Below are positions 27,636 through 36,605 of a stretch of DNA of 64,000 nucleotides, piece by piece. Origin of the DNA: Pedobacter yonginensis. GTDB lineage: Bacteria; Bacteroidota; Bacteroidia; Sphingobacteriales; Sphingobacteriaceae. Within the stretch, counting starts at the first letter, position 1. The number at the start of each line of letters is the position of its first letter. Location of the stretch: assembly GCF_003173595.1 (NCBI RefSeq), contig NZ_QGNZ01000002.1, positions 434,001 to 498,000 on the forward strand. The letters run 5' to 3'. Below the pieces are notes generated by a model, which was not told the origin of the DNA, made no database searches, and saw only the letters and a program-made list of their open reading frames with translations. The translations under genes and the position numbers were made by a program.

Positions 27636-28880
27636 CTATTCAAATTCTGACTTCAAAATTTGAACCACTTCTTTAATGGTTTCCTCTTCAAGGTCGGTGC
27701 GTTTTACTAAATCTTCTACTGTAAGTGCTAAAACACTCTTCGCAGTATCGCAACCGATAGCCTTTAATTCATCAATAATCCAGCTATCAATCTCATCTGA
27801 GAATTCTTCTAGATCCACATCTTCATCTGTTTCTTCACCTGCTTCGCGATACACATCAATTTCATAACCGGTTAATTTGCCGGCCAATTTAATGTTGTGT
27901 CCGCCACGTCCGATGGCCAACGAAACTTGGTCTGGTTTTAGATAAACCGATGCATGTTTAGTTTCATCATCTAACTTAATAGAGGTGATTTTTGCCGGAC
28001 TTAAGGCACGTGTGATATATAATGAAATGTTATTTGTGAAGTTAATCACATCAATATTTTCGTTTTTCAATTCGCGAACGATGCCATGAATACGAGATCC
28101 TTTCATACCCACACATGCTCCTACTGGATCGATACGATCATCGTATGATTCTACAGCTACTTTAGCACGTTCTCCTGGTTCACGAACGATTTTTTTAATG
28201 GTAATTAATCCATCAAAAATTTCAGGAACTTCTTGCTCAAACAAACGTTGTAAAAACTCTGGTGCTGTTCTTGAAATAATAATTTTTGGATTTGCATTAA
28301 TCATTTCCACTTTAGAGATTACTGCACGTACAGAATCACCTTTTTTGAAATAATCTGCTGGAATTTGCTCTGTTTTAGGCATTAAAAGCTCATTGCCTTC
28401 ATCATCTAAAACCAAAGTTTCTTTTTTCCAAACCTGATAAACTTCGCCTGTTACAACTTCGCCTACCCTATCTTTATATTTTTTGAAAATTTCGTCTTTC
28501 TCTAATTCTAATACTTTAGAAACTAATGTTTGACGGGCTGCTAAAATTGCTCTCCGACCGAAACTTTCTAAGGTAATTTGTTCAATATAATCATCACCAA
28601 CTTCGAGAGTGCTGTCTAATTTAGACACTTCAGCAAGTTCGATTTCTAGATCATCATCCTCAGAGAATCCGTCTTCCATTACCTTTCTTGTTCTCCAAAT
28701 CTCCAAATCCCCGTTATCTGGATTCACAATCACATCACAGTTTTCGTCTGTTCCGTATTTTTTACGCAACATGCTACGAAAAACTTCTTCCAACACGCTA
28801 ATCACCGTTGGGCGATCTATATTTTTGAAATCTTTAAACTCCTGGAAAGAGTCAATTAAATTAATTGTTGTAGTACTCAT
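27636..28880 (-). CDS. nusA: Transcription termination/antitermination factor NusA
   Basis: NusA binds RNA polymerase and modulates pausing, termination and antitermination. The 414-residue protein has the N-terminal polymerase-binding domain (about 1-130), an S1 domain (GEVVTGEVYQVWKKETLVLD), and the two KH domains (IDPVGACVGMKGSRIHGIVREL and VSLAIGRGGHNIKLAGKLTGYEIDV). An acidic C-terminal tail with a helix-hairpin-helix-like end follows (AIGCDTAKSVLALTVEDLVKRT). It lacks the duplicated acidic repeats of E. coli NusA. It lies 61 bases upstream of infB. Confidence 0.97.
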   Translation of the reverse strand: MSTTTINLIDSFQEFKDFKNIDRPTVISVLEEVFRSMLRKKYGTDENCDVIVNPDNGDLEIWRTRKVMEDGFSEDDDLEIELAEVSKLDSTLEVGDDYIEQITLESFGRRAILAARQTLVSKVLELEKDEIFKKYKDRVGEVVTGEVYQVWKKETLVLDDEGNELLMPKTEQIPADYFKKGDSVRAVISKVEMINANPKIIISRTAPEFLQRLFEQEVPEIFDGLITIKKIVREPGERAKVAVESYDDRIDPVGACVGMKGSRIHGIVRELKNENIDVINFTNNISLYITRALSPAKITSIKLDDETKHASVYLKPDQVSLAIGRGGHNIKLAGKLTGYEIDVYREAGEETDEDVDLEEFSDEIDSWIIDELKAIGCDTAKSVLALTVEDLVKRTDLEEETIKEVVQILKSEFE

Positions 28881-28944
28881 TTTTTACCATGATTAAATAG
28901 ATTATTAGGTTAACGAGATGATCCCGTTTCACGCCTTAATCAAA

Positions 28945-29409
28945 TTACTTAAAACTTATTAACACACTTGTTTCTAATATATCATTAAACGCTACTTCAG
29001 TTTGTATCGTAGTCGCTTTTTTTCCTTTTTCCTTAACAGCCTCTTCAATTAACAGTTTGTTATCCTCAACTTGTAAAAGCTTGCCTTCTTTTTTCTGTCC
29101 GCCTGCTAGTTTAATGCTAATGGTACGACCAATGTTTTTATTGTATTGACGAATCAGTTTTAGAGGCTCACCTACACCTGGAGAAGAAACTTCTAAATTG
29201 TATGCTTGCTCAATGGCATTTTCTTCTTCTAAATGAAAACCAACATGCCTACTAATTGCCACACAATCCTGAATGCTTATGCCTTCGTCTCCATCAACAT
29301 GAATAATCAGTTTGTTGTTTGGCAACATTTTCACTTCGACCAAAAAAAGCTCTGGTCTATCTGCAATTTTTTCCTCTACAAGGGCTGCGACTCTCTTTTC
29401 TACCTGCAT
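28945..29409 (-). CDS. rimP: Ribosome maturation factor RimP
   Basis: RimP binds the 30S subunit and aids its assembly. The 154-residue protein shows FLVEVKMLPNNKLIIHVDGDEGISIQDCVAISRHV, YNLEVSSPGVGEPLK and a C-terminal SH3-like barrel. It is the first gene of rimP-nusA-infB and has a well-formed promoter and a hairpin in its leader. Confidence 0.95.
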   Translation of the reverse strand: MQVEKRVAALVEEKIADRPELFLVEVKMLPNNKLIIHVDGDEGISIQDCVAISRHVGFHLEEENAIEQAYNLEVSSPGVGEPLKLIRQYNKNIGRTISIKLAGGQKKEGKLLQVEDNKLLIEEAVKEKGKKATTIQTEVAFNDILETSVLISFK

Positions 29410-29432
29410 ATTTTAACCTGATTTCATAGAAA

Positions 29433-29451
29433 AAGGGGACATTGTCCCCTT
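29433..29451 (-). promoter_or_regulatory. Terminator-like hairpin in the rimP leader (possible attenuator)
   Basis: On the minus strand AAGGGGAC-AAT-GTCCCCTT is a perfect eight-pair hairpin followed at once by three more T residues (five in a row after the C run). It lies between the predicted transcript start (about 29466) and the rimP ATG (29409), where it could stop transcripts early. Confidence 0.55.
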
Positions 29452-29472
29452 CTCTTTTCTTCGATTACGATG

Positions 29473-29503
29473 CAAATGTAGTAAATTTTTATAGAAAATC
29501 CAA
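29473..29503 (-). promoter_or_regulatory. Promoter of rimP-nusA-infB
   Basis: On the minus strand TTG at 29503-29501 and TACATTTG at 29480-29473 are separated by 20 bases, fitting the Bacteroidota consensus. Predicted start near 29466, leader about 57 bases. Confidence 0.7.
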
Positions 29504-29530
29504 TAGCTATCTCAATTATTATGATGGAAA

Positions 29531-29962
29531 TCAGCGTGTAAGTATTTGTTGTTGTGGCTGTAAGTTGTGTTTTATGCCATTTGTCAGCAGTTTTCTGGCA
29601 TCGGCATAATTTACACCTATAAAGCTCTCAATTAAATAACTTTTACCCCTCACAAATGGCGCTGCTGGCTTAAATATTACCGAATCGCCGCTTACGTTAA
29701 AAGCACCTTTTATCGGTTTTTCTATCTGTAAACTATCCTGATCGTTAGGCGTGAGCAGCACTGAAACTAAATTTAAAGAATCTGGGTTTTCTTTGAAGGC
29801 ATTTTTAACCTGTAGTAAACTGGCCTCATCAATATTTTTAATTATTATTGAACTACTATCTCCCGAAAACTTTATGAGTGGCTTACTGTTTGTATTTGAG
29901 CAAGAAAATAAAAATATTGCTGCAACAACGATAAACAAATATTTAATAACACATTTAATCAT
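29531..29962 (-). CDS. Hypothetical lipoprotein
   Basis: The 143-residue protein has a lipoprotein signal (IVVAAIFLFSCSN) with lipidated Cys21. The mature part is mostly strand-forming (IKFSGDSSSIIIKN, GAFNVSGDSVIFKPAAPF) with no motif I recognise; the phrase DSVIFKPAAPFVRGKSYLIE resembles Ig-like strands in bacterial surface proteins. It is divergent from the holin-like gene, 18 bases apart. Confidence 0.65.
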   Translation of the reverse strand: MIKCVIKYLFIVVAAIFLFSCSNTNSKPLIKFSGDSSSIIIKNIDEASLLQVKNAFKENPDSLNLVSVLLTPNDQDSLQIEKPIKGAFNVSGDSVIFKPAAPFVRGKSYLIESFIGVNYADARKLLTNGIKHNLQPQQQILTR

Positions 29963-29980
29963 TTACAAAACTAAACAATT

Positions 29981-30325
29981 ATGAGATTTATTATCGAAAT
30001 CCTATTGATGGGATTAGCCTTTTTTATTGGCGCTAAGTTAGTTCCGGGTGTAGAGGTTGCTGGTTTTGGCAGCGCTATTATTGCCGCCATTTTAATTGCA
30101 TTGGCAAACTCAACCATCGGCTTCATTTTAAGATTGTTAACCTTTCCTGTAAATTTCTTAACCTTAGGATTGGTTTCTTTCATCATTACCGTATTGATGA
30201 TTCTGTTGGTGGATAGCATGATGACTTCCTTTAATACATCTGGGTTTTTAGCTGCCGCATTTTTAGCTATAGTTGTGGCCTTAATTAAAGCAATTTTTGG
30301 CGCTATTGCTGGTGAGAAGGAATAA
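29981..30325 (+). CDS. Small membrane protein of the phage holin IV / YvlD-like family
   Basis: The 114-residue protein is almost entirely hydrophobic with four predicted membrane segments. The pattern IIEILLMGLAFFIGAKLVPGVEV, then NSTIGFILRLLTFPVNFLTLGLVSFIITVLMILLVDSMM, is typical of the family annotated as mycobacterial-type holin superfamily IV (YvlD). Despite the name these chromosomal members are not tied to phage. Function unknown. Confidence 0.8.
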   Translation: MRFIIEILLMGLAFFIGAKLVPGVEVAGFGSAIIAAILIALANSTIGFILRLLTFPVNFLTLGLVSFIITVLMILLVDSMMTSFNTSGFLAAAFLAIVVALIKAIFGAIAGEKE

Positions 30326-30334
30326 TTTGGATTA

Positions 30335-30374
30335 CAGTTTACAGTTAGCGATTAGAATGGCTAACTGTAAACTG
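30335..30374. repeat. Perfect 15-base inverted repeat between convergent genes
   Basis: CAGTTTACAGTTAGC (30335-30349) and its exact reverse complement (30360-30374) are separated by 10 bases. No T run flanks either side. It may work as a bidirectional terminator for the holin-like gene and the acyl-CoA dehydrogenase, or be a member of a repeat family. Confidence 0.65.
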
Positions 30375-30390
30375 AATTTGAAACCTTACC

Positions 30391-31530
30391 TTATCTGATC
30401 ACCTCTCTGGAAATGACCATTTTTTGAATTTCTGATGTACCCTCATAAATTTGGGTAATCTTTGCATCTCGCATTAAACGTTCTACGTGAAACTCTTTCA
30501 CAAAACCATACCCTCCATGCACTTGTACGGCTTCTATCGTTACATCCATAGCTACTTTTGAAGCGAAAAGTTTAGCCATTGACCCGGCCTGCGTATAAGG
30601 TAAACCTTGATCTTTCAACCAGGCAGCTTTATATACCAATAATCGTGCGGCCTCAATTTGAGTGGCCATATCCGCTAACTTAAAAGCGATAGCTTGATGT
30701 TCTACTATTGGCTTTCCGAATGATTTGCGTTCTTTTGCATATTGGGTTGCCAGTTCGAAAGCACCTTGTGCAATACCCAGGGCCTGTGCCGCAATGCCAA
30801 TGCGCCCACCTTCGAGCGTTTTCATTGCAAACTTAAAACCAAACCCATCCTCACCAATTCTGTTTTCTTTGGGCACTTTAACATCATTAAACATTAAAGA
30901 ATGTGTATCTGAGCCTCTAATCCCCAATTTATTTTCTTTCGGACCGATGGTAAAGCCCTCAGCACCTTTTTCTACAATAAAAGCGTTTATACCTTTGTGC
31001 CTTAATTCTGGATGGGTTTGCGCAATCACTAAATAGGTAGAGGCTGTACTGCCATTGGTGATCCAATTTTTAGTTCCATTTAGCAAATAGTAATCGCCCT
31101 TATCTTCTGCGGTAGTACGCTGAGAGGTTGCATCCGATCCAGCTTCAGGTTCAGAAAGGCAGAACGCCCCGATCTTTTCGCCTGATGCCAGCGGCTTCAA
31201 GTATTTTTCTTTTTGAGCTTCGGTACCGTACTGCTCTAAACCATAGCAAACCAAAGAGTTATTTACAGAAACCACTACAGATGCAGAGGCGTCGATTTTG
31301 GAAAGTTCCTCCATTACCAGCACATAGGATATGGCATCTAAGCCGCTGCCATTGTATTTTGGATCGACCATCATGCCTAAAAAGCCAAGTTCTCCAAGCT
31401 TTTTTACTTGCTCTGCCGGAAATTTTTGATGTTCGTCTCTTTCGATTACGCCAGGCTTTAATTCTTGCTGTGCAAAATCGCGAGCAGCCTGTTGAATCAT
31501 TATTTGTTCTTCACTTAATTCAAAACGCAT
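30391..31530 (-). CDS. Acyl-CoA dehydrogenase
   Basis: This flavoenzyme oxidises acyl-CoA to enoyl-CoA. The 379-residue protein is full length, with GAFCLSEPEAGSDATSQRT (FAD/substrate signature), NGTKNWITNGS, the second signature QVHGGYGFVKEFHVERLMRDAKI, and IYEGTSEIQ near the C terminus, placing the catalytic Glu at about 363. The sequence is closest in style to short-chain (butyryl-CoA) dehydrogenases. A TACATTTG box lies at 31566-31559 upstream, without a clear partner element. No electron-transfer flavoprotein gene is adjacent. Confidence 0.93.
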   Translation of the reverse strand: MRFELSEEQIMIQQAARDFAQQELKPGVIERDEHQKFPAEQVKKLGELGFLGMMVDPKYNGSGLDAISYVLVMEELSKIDASASVVVSVNNSLVCYGLEQYGTEAQKEKYLKPLASGEKIGAFCLSEPEAGSDATSQRTTAEDKGDYYLLNGTKNWITNGSTASTYLVIAQTHPELRHKGINAFIVEKGAEGFTIGPKENKLGIRGSDTHSLMFNDVKVPKENRIGEDGFGFKFAMKTLEGGRIGIAAQALGIAQGAFELATQYAKERKSFGKPIVEHQAIAFKLADMATQIEAARLLVYKAAWLKDQGLPYTQAGSMAKLFASKVAMDVTIEAVQVHGGYGFVKEFHVERLMRDAKITQIYEGTSEIQKMVISREVIR

Positions 31531-31709
31531 AACATTTATGTATAAAAGGTTAGTTAATCAAATGTAGCATTTCTGATTGAATTTACTATGGCTGCATAGT
31601 AAATTATTTTATCTTGATTTGAGATTTGCCGTGCATTTTGCAGTTAATTATAACAAAGGGAGAAAATTAAAGCGATACCTTGCGAGTAAGATTGGGAATG
31701 GGTATTAAT

Positions 31710-32690
31710 CTACTTGGTGCCTTTTTTCGCAAGTACAAAAAATAAACTTAGGCTACCCAAAATAAGGATGAGTAAAACTTGTGAGGAGTGTATGATGGTT
31801 GCATAGGCCAATCCATCATTAAATGCCAAGCCATGCAGCACCAACGATTGGGCAACCATCCAATGAAAAACACCAATCCCGCCCTGAACGGGCGCAACCA
31901 TCGCAAAGCCAGAGAACACCATTGCGGTAAAAGCAGCATCTAAACCTAACGAAGATGTTGACTCTATCGCGTAGAACGAAAAGTACATGGGCAAAAAGTA
32001 AAATACCCAAATGGCGAGTGTGTAGAATAGAAAAAGTGGTTTGTTTTGGAGTTTTCTATAAGAGCCAAATCCCTGCCGCAAACTCACAAAAATCCTAAGA
32101 AATTTATTGCTGAATTTCGAGCGGAGAAAATAAATGGATCCGGCAATTAGCAACCCCAAAAGCACCATAATGCCAATAATCCAAAAATAATTAAGCGATT
32201 GCAATTTATGGACTATGCTCAGAAAAATGGTGTTATAGAGGAAATCGGAAACCATATCGTATTGAACTATCAATAAGACTAATCCGGTTAGGAGAAGAAC
32301 GAGAACATCAAAAAGCCTTTCGGTAATTACGGTACCAATGGAAGCAAACATTGGAACTTGCTCCGTTTTATGAACAACTGAGCATCGCCCGATTTCGCCA
32401 AAACGTGGTAACGCTAAGTTTGCAAGATAGCCAATCATAACCGCATGGTAGGCATTCCAAAAACTGACTTTATATTGAATGGATTTGTACAGCATCTGCC
32501 AACGTAAGGCCCTTAATACGTGAGCCATCCAAACCATTAGCGCAGAAAAAATAACCCAAAAAAGGTTGGCGGATTTAATCTCAATCCAAATTCTTTCTAA
32601 ATCCTGACCTTTAAAAGCTAAGTACAAAACCCCCATCCCGATGAGTAGTAGGATGATATACTTAAGGGCCGTTTTAAGGTCGAACGTCAA
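31710..32690 (-). CDS. Lysylphosphatidylglycerol synthase TM / flippase-like membrane protein
   Basis: The 326-residue protein has about eight hydrophobic segments and the UPF0104/MprF N-terminal-domain pattern: MVWMAHVLRALRWQMLYKS, NAYHAVMIGYLANLALPRFGEIGRC and PVQGGIGVFHWM. This domain alone, without the synthase domain, is thought to move lipids across the inner membrane; the substrate is unknown. It begins four bases after the panD stop, so the two genes form one transcript, although a link to pantothenate is not obvious. Confidence 0.85.
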   Translation of the reverse strand: MTFDLKTALKYIILLLIGMGVLYLAFKGQDLERIWIEIKSANLFWVIFSALMVWMAHVLRALRWQMLYKSIQYKVSFWNAYHAVMIGYLANLALPRFGEIGRCSVVHKTEQVPMFASIGTVITERLFDVLVLLLTGLVLLIVQYDMVSDFLYNTIFLSIVHKLQSLNYFWIIGIMVLLGLLIAGSIYFLRSKFSNKFLRIFVSLRQGFGSYRKLQNKPLFLFYTLAIWVFYFLPMYFSFYAIESTSSLGLDAAFTAMVFSGFAMVAPVQGGIGVFHWMVAQSLVLHGLAFNDGLAYATIIHSSQVLLILILGSLSLFFVLAKKGTK

Positions 32691-32694
32691 AATG

Positions 32695-33045
32695 CTATTT
32701 TAACAAGTGGTTATTGTCATCAGGAAACACCAATATTGGATTGTATTTTTTGGCTTCATCTATTGGCAAAGCTCCGTAAGACATGATAATTAATATATCG
32801 CCAAGTTGGGCTAGCCTTGCCGTTGCTCCATTCAAACAGATGGTTCCGGTACCCCTCTCGCCTTTAATTACGTAGGTTTCGAAGCGTGCTCCGTTGTTGT
32901 TATTAACAATCTGCACCTTTTCATTGGCAATGATGTTGGCTGCGTCCATTAAATCTTCATCAATCGTAATACTGCCTACATAGTTAAGTTCGGCTTGTGT
33001 TACCTTAACACGGTGTATTTTCGATTTTAATATAGTGATAATCAT
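32695..33045 (-). CDS. panD: Aspartate 1-decarboxylase
   Basis: PanD makes beta-alanine for pantothenate. The 116-residue proenzyme carries the self-cleavage site Gly24-Ser25 in [10 protein letters not shown], which produces the pyruvoyl group, plus [18 protein letters not shown]. panC lies 134 bases upstream on the same strand, giving two of the steps of the pathway in order. A TAACTTTG box (33058-33051) ends five bases before the ATG, so the transcript could be leaderless. Confidence 0.96.
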   Translation of the reverse strand: MIITILKSKIHRVKVTQAELNYVGSITIDEDLMDAANIIANEKVQIVNNNNGARFETYVIKGERGTGTICLNGATARLAQLGDILIIMSYGALPIDEAKKYNPILVFPDDNNHLLK

Positions 33046-33179
33046 TTGGCAAAGTTAGTAATAAAAAGATTGAAGGTAAAAGGCTTGAAGTGTAAACATT
33101 GTGTCGTATAAAACCATAAACCCACTAATACTTTACATTGATCAGAAGGCTATCATTTGTTAGGACGAAAACCCGAATG

Positions 33180-34028
33180 CTATTTTATAATCATATTATC
33201 GATTAACCGAGTTGAGCCAACCTTTGCCGCTACCAGCGCAACTAAGTTGTTTTCTGTTTTTGATTTCGCAGGCTCTAAGCTTTCTCCGTTTGCAATGGTG
33301 AAGTAATCTAGCTCTACACCTGGAATGTTCTCGTAAAATGATTTGCCTTTCTCTTCCAGCTCGGGAATAGAGTACTGATCAAAATGATCGATTACAAATT
33401 TAAGTGATTGATTGAGTACCAGTGCATGCCGTCTATCTTCTCCAGATAAGTGAATGTTTCTGCTGCTCATGGCCAATCCGTCATCCTCACGGATGATTGG
33501 GCAAGTTATGATGGTGATTGGCAGATCAAAGTGCTTCAACATATTTTTAATCATCAGCACCTGCTGAAAATCTTTTTGCCCAAACATAGCTACATCCGGC
33601 TTAACGGCATCAAAAAGTTTGTGTACAATTTGGGTGACGCCCTGATAGTGTCCTTTACGAAACTCGCCTTCCAATAAAAATTCGGCTTTGCCTAAATCGA
33701 TGTGCCAATCTTCTTTTTCGGGATACATTTCTTTAACATCTGGCATAAAAACACCATTACAACCTGCTTGTTGAAGCATGGATAAATCATGTTCGATTGG
33801 TCGCGGATATTTTTCGAGGTCTTTAGGATCGGTAAACTGGGTTGGGTTTACAAAAATGCTACAGATGATGATATCGGCATTTTGCTGTGCCAGCTTAATT
33901 AAAGAAATATGACCATTATGCAATGCGCCCATTGTAGGCACAAGTGCAATTTTGAGCCCTGAGGCTTTTAAAGGTTCTAAGAAAGCTTTAAGGGTTGCTT
34001 TCGTTTTAAATATTTCCAATTCGGACAA
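33180..34028 (-). CDS. panC: Pantothenate synthetase
   Basis: PanC joins pantoate and beta-alanine using ATP. The 282-residue protein has the HxGH site at 37-40 (VPTMGALHNGHISL), then SIFVNPTQFTDPKDLEKYPR, GHYQGVTQIVHKLFD, MFGQKDFQQ and REDDGLAMSSRN. It is divergent from the glycogen synthase gene, an order often seen in this phylum. Confidence 0.96.
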   Translation of the reverse strand: MSELEIFKTKATLKAFLEPLKASGLKIALVPTMGALHNGHISLIKLAQQNADIIICSIFVNPTQFTDPKDLEKYPRPIEHDLSMLQQAGCNGVFMPDVKEMYPEKEDWHIDLGKAEFLLEGEFRKGHYQGVTQIVHKLFDAVKPDVAMFGQKDFQQVLMIKNMLKHFDLPITIITCPIIREDDGLAMSSRNIHLSGEDRRHALVLNQSLKFVIDHFDQYSIPELEEKGKSFYENIPGVELDYFTIANGESLEPAKSKTENNLVALVAAKVGSTRLIDNMIIK

Positions 34029-34089
34029 TTTAAATTAAAGCCGTAAAGGTGTAAATTAATCTAAACGAAACCAAACAAATGCTTGCGAT

Positions 34090-34121
34090 ATTGATAAATA
34101 GTATTATTATTAGTATCTTTG
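34090..34121 (+). promoter_or_regulatory. Promoter of the glycogen synthase / DUF4270 unit
   Basis: ATTG at 34090-34093 and TATCTTTG at 34114-34121 are separated by 20 bases. Predicted start about 34127, leader about 37 bases. Confidence 0.75.
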
Positions 34122-34163
34122 CAGCTCATTATCTTTTATTTAACTTAAATATTTTCTTAAAAT

Positions 34164-34994
34164 ATGGAGATGGCAAAAACGAAGCTGCTGATTGTTACCC
34201 ACGAGATGTCGCCTTTCCTCGAGCTTACTAAAATTTCTGAAATCACACGTCAATTACCACAAGCCATGCAAGATAAAGGATTCGAAATCCGTATTTTGAT
34301 GCCTAAATTTGGTAACATCAACGAGAGAAGAAATCGTTTACACGAAGTAATCCGCTTGTCTGGAATGAATATCATTATCGATGACAACGATAATCCTTTA
34401 ATTATTAAAGTAGCATCCATCCCAGCTGCACGCATGCAAGTTTATTTCTTGGATAACGAAGAATATTTCCAACGTAAACAAGTTTTTAGAGATGCTAGCG
34501 GAAAATTCTTTGATGACAACGACGAGCGTACCATCTTTTTCTGTAAAGGTGCATTAGAAACGGTTAAAAAATTAGGATGGGCTCCAGATATCGTTCACTG
34601 TCATGGTTGGATGAGTGCTTTGGTTCCTGCTTATATCAAAACCACTTATAAAAACGATCCGACTTTCAAAAATTCTAAAGTAGTGTATTCTATTTATGAA
34701 GATTGCTTTACTGAGCAATTAAACGCAAACTTTTCTAAGAAAGCGGTAATGGCAAACATGACTGAAGCAGACACGGAGGCTTTCCAACCTTCAGATTGTA
34801 ACAGCATGCACATTGGTGCGATAACCCATTCAGACGCAGTTGTTTTAGCGGATGAAAAGCTTAGCGAAGATGTGTTAAAATTTGTTAAAGATTCCAATAA
34901 GCCAACTTTAGCTTTTAACTTAACCGAAAATTTTGAAAACTTCTATACTTTTTACGAAGAAATTTCAAGTGATGAATTGGTTTCAGTTGCTTAA
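34164..34994 (+). CDS. Short glycogen/starch synthase (GT5 N-terminal domain only)
   Basis: The 276-residue protein matches the N-terminal Rossmann half of GT5 glycogen synthases (LLIVTHEMSPFLELTKISEITRQLP, MPKFGNINERRNRLHEV, PDIVHCHGWMSALVPAYIKT). The C-terminal half with the ADP-glucose site is absent, and the usual K-x-G-G motif is KISEI. Such short proteins are widespread in Bacteroidota and may be regulatory or act with a partner; catalysis alone is doubtful. Translation may also start at the second Met, two codons in. It is 21 bases from the DUF4270 gene. Confidence 0.85.
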   Translation: MEMAKTKLLIVTHEMSPFLELTKISEITRQLPQAMQDKGFEIRILMPKFGNINERRNRLHEVIRLSGMNIIIDDNDNPLIIKVASIPAARMQVYFLDNEEYFQRKQVFRDASGKFFDDNDERTIFFCKGALETVKKLGWAPDIVHCHGWMSALVPAYIKTTYKNDPTFKNSKVVYSIYEDCFTEQLNANFSKKAVMANMTEADTEAFQPSDCNSMHIGAITHSDAVVLADEKLSEDVLKFVKDSNKPTLAFNLTENFENFYTFYEEISSDELVSVA

Positions 34995-35015
34995 TTAGGT
35001 ATTATTATTTTAAAT

Positions 35016-36443
35016 ATGAAATTTACAAAACAAGACTTATTAACCCTGTTGATAGGTCTTTTTCTTTTTGCATCTTGTAAAAACCCAGATAGTATTGGTT
35101 TAGACGTAGATCCAAGTCAGGCCATACAAGGAACTTTGGTAAATAGTGAGGTTAGATCTCAAACGGTTTTGGATAACGCAGTGAATACAGTTGGATTAAC
35201 GCGTCATCCTTTAGGTTACATGGTTGATCCAGTTTTTGGTAAAACAGAAGCAAGTGTTGCCATGACCGTTGTGCCACCATCATTGAGTTACGATTTTGGA
35301 ACATCGCCAAGCTTAGATTCTGCTATTTTGGTTTTAAGAATAGATACCAACTTGTTGAGTCCGAAAATTAAATTTTATGGCGATACCACCAATTCGATCT
35401 ACAGCATTGATGTGTATCAGCTTACTAATAAAATTACCACTTACAAAAGCTCTGATGTGCAAGCGCACAATAGCACGCTTTTAGGAAATTTTAGAAGCAA
35501 AATTTATCCGAACACACCGATCAAAATCTCTCACATTCTTAAAGGTAAAACGGATACCTTAAAAACTGTAAGAGCAGAAATCAGAATTCCATTAAATAAG
35601 GCTTTTATACAAAGCACACTACTAAGCTTGCCCACAACGGGAACAACAACCAACGTGAAATTTATAGATTACTTTAAGGGATTGTATGCAGAGATTAATA
35701 AAACCTCTTCAACAGGTACGGGTGGTATTGCCTTTATCGATTTTTCTAATGCAAAATCTTATTTACAGTTGGTGTATAAAAACACAAATTCTTCAAACGG
35801 TACTGATACTGTTGATGTAAAATGGCCAATTAATACCAGTTCTGGTGCAATTACTGCAAACATTAAACACGATTATACAGGAACCGCGATTAAAACGCAA
35901 TTGGATAATCCGCCAACTACTGCTAACCCAACGCCTTACACGGTTACATATACCCAAGGTTTAGTTGGGGTTAGAACAAAAATTTCGTTCCCAAATCTCG
36001 CCAACTTCACCACCACTTATGGAAAATCAATTATCAATAAAGCGGAATTGGTTGTTGATTTAAGCGCAGGAACCTATGCCTACCCTTTCGGCCCTGCTCA
36101 AAGACTTTCTTTATACCGTTGGGATATTGCCGAACAACCTGTCAACGTCCCAGACCATGATCCTCTTACGAATACGGGTGGAGATAGAAGGGGTTTATCT
36201 GACGGCATTTTCGGCGGATATTATGACTCGTTAAAAAACAGATACATTTTCATCGTAACCAGTTACGTACAAGATTTGATTGATAAGAAATTAACGGATT
36301 ATGGAACCTTTATCGGCCCAACAGCTTTAGATGTGTTTCAAATTGCACCAACAGCAACTTCAGCAGATCGGGCAGTTATTGGAACTGGAGTGAACACAAC
36401 CAATAAGGTTAAACTTAATATTTATTACAGCAAGATAAATTAA
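35016..36443 (+). CDS. DUF4270 family lipoprotein
   Basis: The 475-residue protein has a lipoprotein signal with Cys21 (LLIGLFLFASCKNP) and the DUF4270 pattern: DSIGLDVDPSQAIQG, LGYMVDPVFGKTEASV, SLDSAILVLRIDT, and a strand-rich body ending YIFIVTSYVQDLIDKKLTDYGTFI. It should be anchored in the outer membrane or exported. Function unknown. The conserved panC-glycogen synthase-DUF4270-glmS order hints at an envelope role. Confidence 0.88.
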   Translation: MKFTKQDLLTLLIGLFLFASCKNPDSIGLDVDPSQAIQGTLVNSEVRSQTVLDNAVNTVGLTRHPLGYMVDPVFGKTEASVAMTVVPPSLSYDFGTSPSLDSAILVLRIDTNLLSPKIKFYGDTTNSIYSIDVYQLTNKITTYKSSDVQAHNSTLLGNFRSKIYPNTPIKISHILKGKTDTLKTVRAEIRIPLNKAFIQSTLLSLPTTGTTTNVKFIDYFKGLYAEINKTSSTGTGGIAFIDFSNAKSYLQLVYKNTNSSNGTDTVDVKWPINTSSGAITANIKHDYTGTAIKTQLDNPPTTANPTPYTVTYTQGLVGVRTKISFPNLANFTTTYGKSIINKAELVVDLSAGTYAYPFGPAQRLSLYRWDIAEQPVNVPDHDPLTNTGGDRRGLSDGIFGGYYDSLKNRYIFIVTSYVQDLIDKKLTDYGTFIGPTALDVFQIAPTATSADRAVIGTGVNTTNKVKLNIYYSKIN

Positions 36444-36467
36444 AGCATTCCAAAAAAAACTCATTAT

Positions 36468-36506
36468 AAATTCACCTTTTGTTCTACACAAGGTGAATTT
36501 TTTGTT
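36468..36506 (+). terminator. Intrinsic terminator after the DUF4270 gene
   Basis: AAATTCACCTT and AAGGTGAATTT form a perfect eleven-pair stem with an eleven-base loop followed by TTTG TTT. Confidence 0.9.
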
Positions 36507-36605
36507 TAGGCCCGATATAAAAAAATCGCTTTATTCGGGATTGCTATATTAAGCAAACGTTGTTTAGTATATTCGTGCGTTTTTAATTAATATCATATAC
36601 AAACT

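Noticed and set aside
29981..30325. Prophage remnant suggested by the holin-like protein
   Set aside because: The YvlD-like family is chromosomal and no phage genes are nearby.
36568..36575. TATATTCG promoter box before glmS
   Set aside because: It deviates from TAnnTTTG and the nearest upstream TTG is 24 bases away, too far for the consensus.
36540..36605. Possible glmS-type ribozyme or riboswitch upstream of glmS
   Set aside because: The leader is short and AT-rich with no ribozyme core; the glmS ribozyme is a Firmicutes feature.
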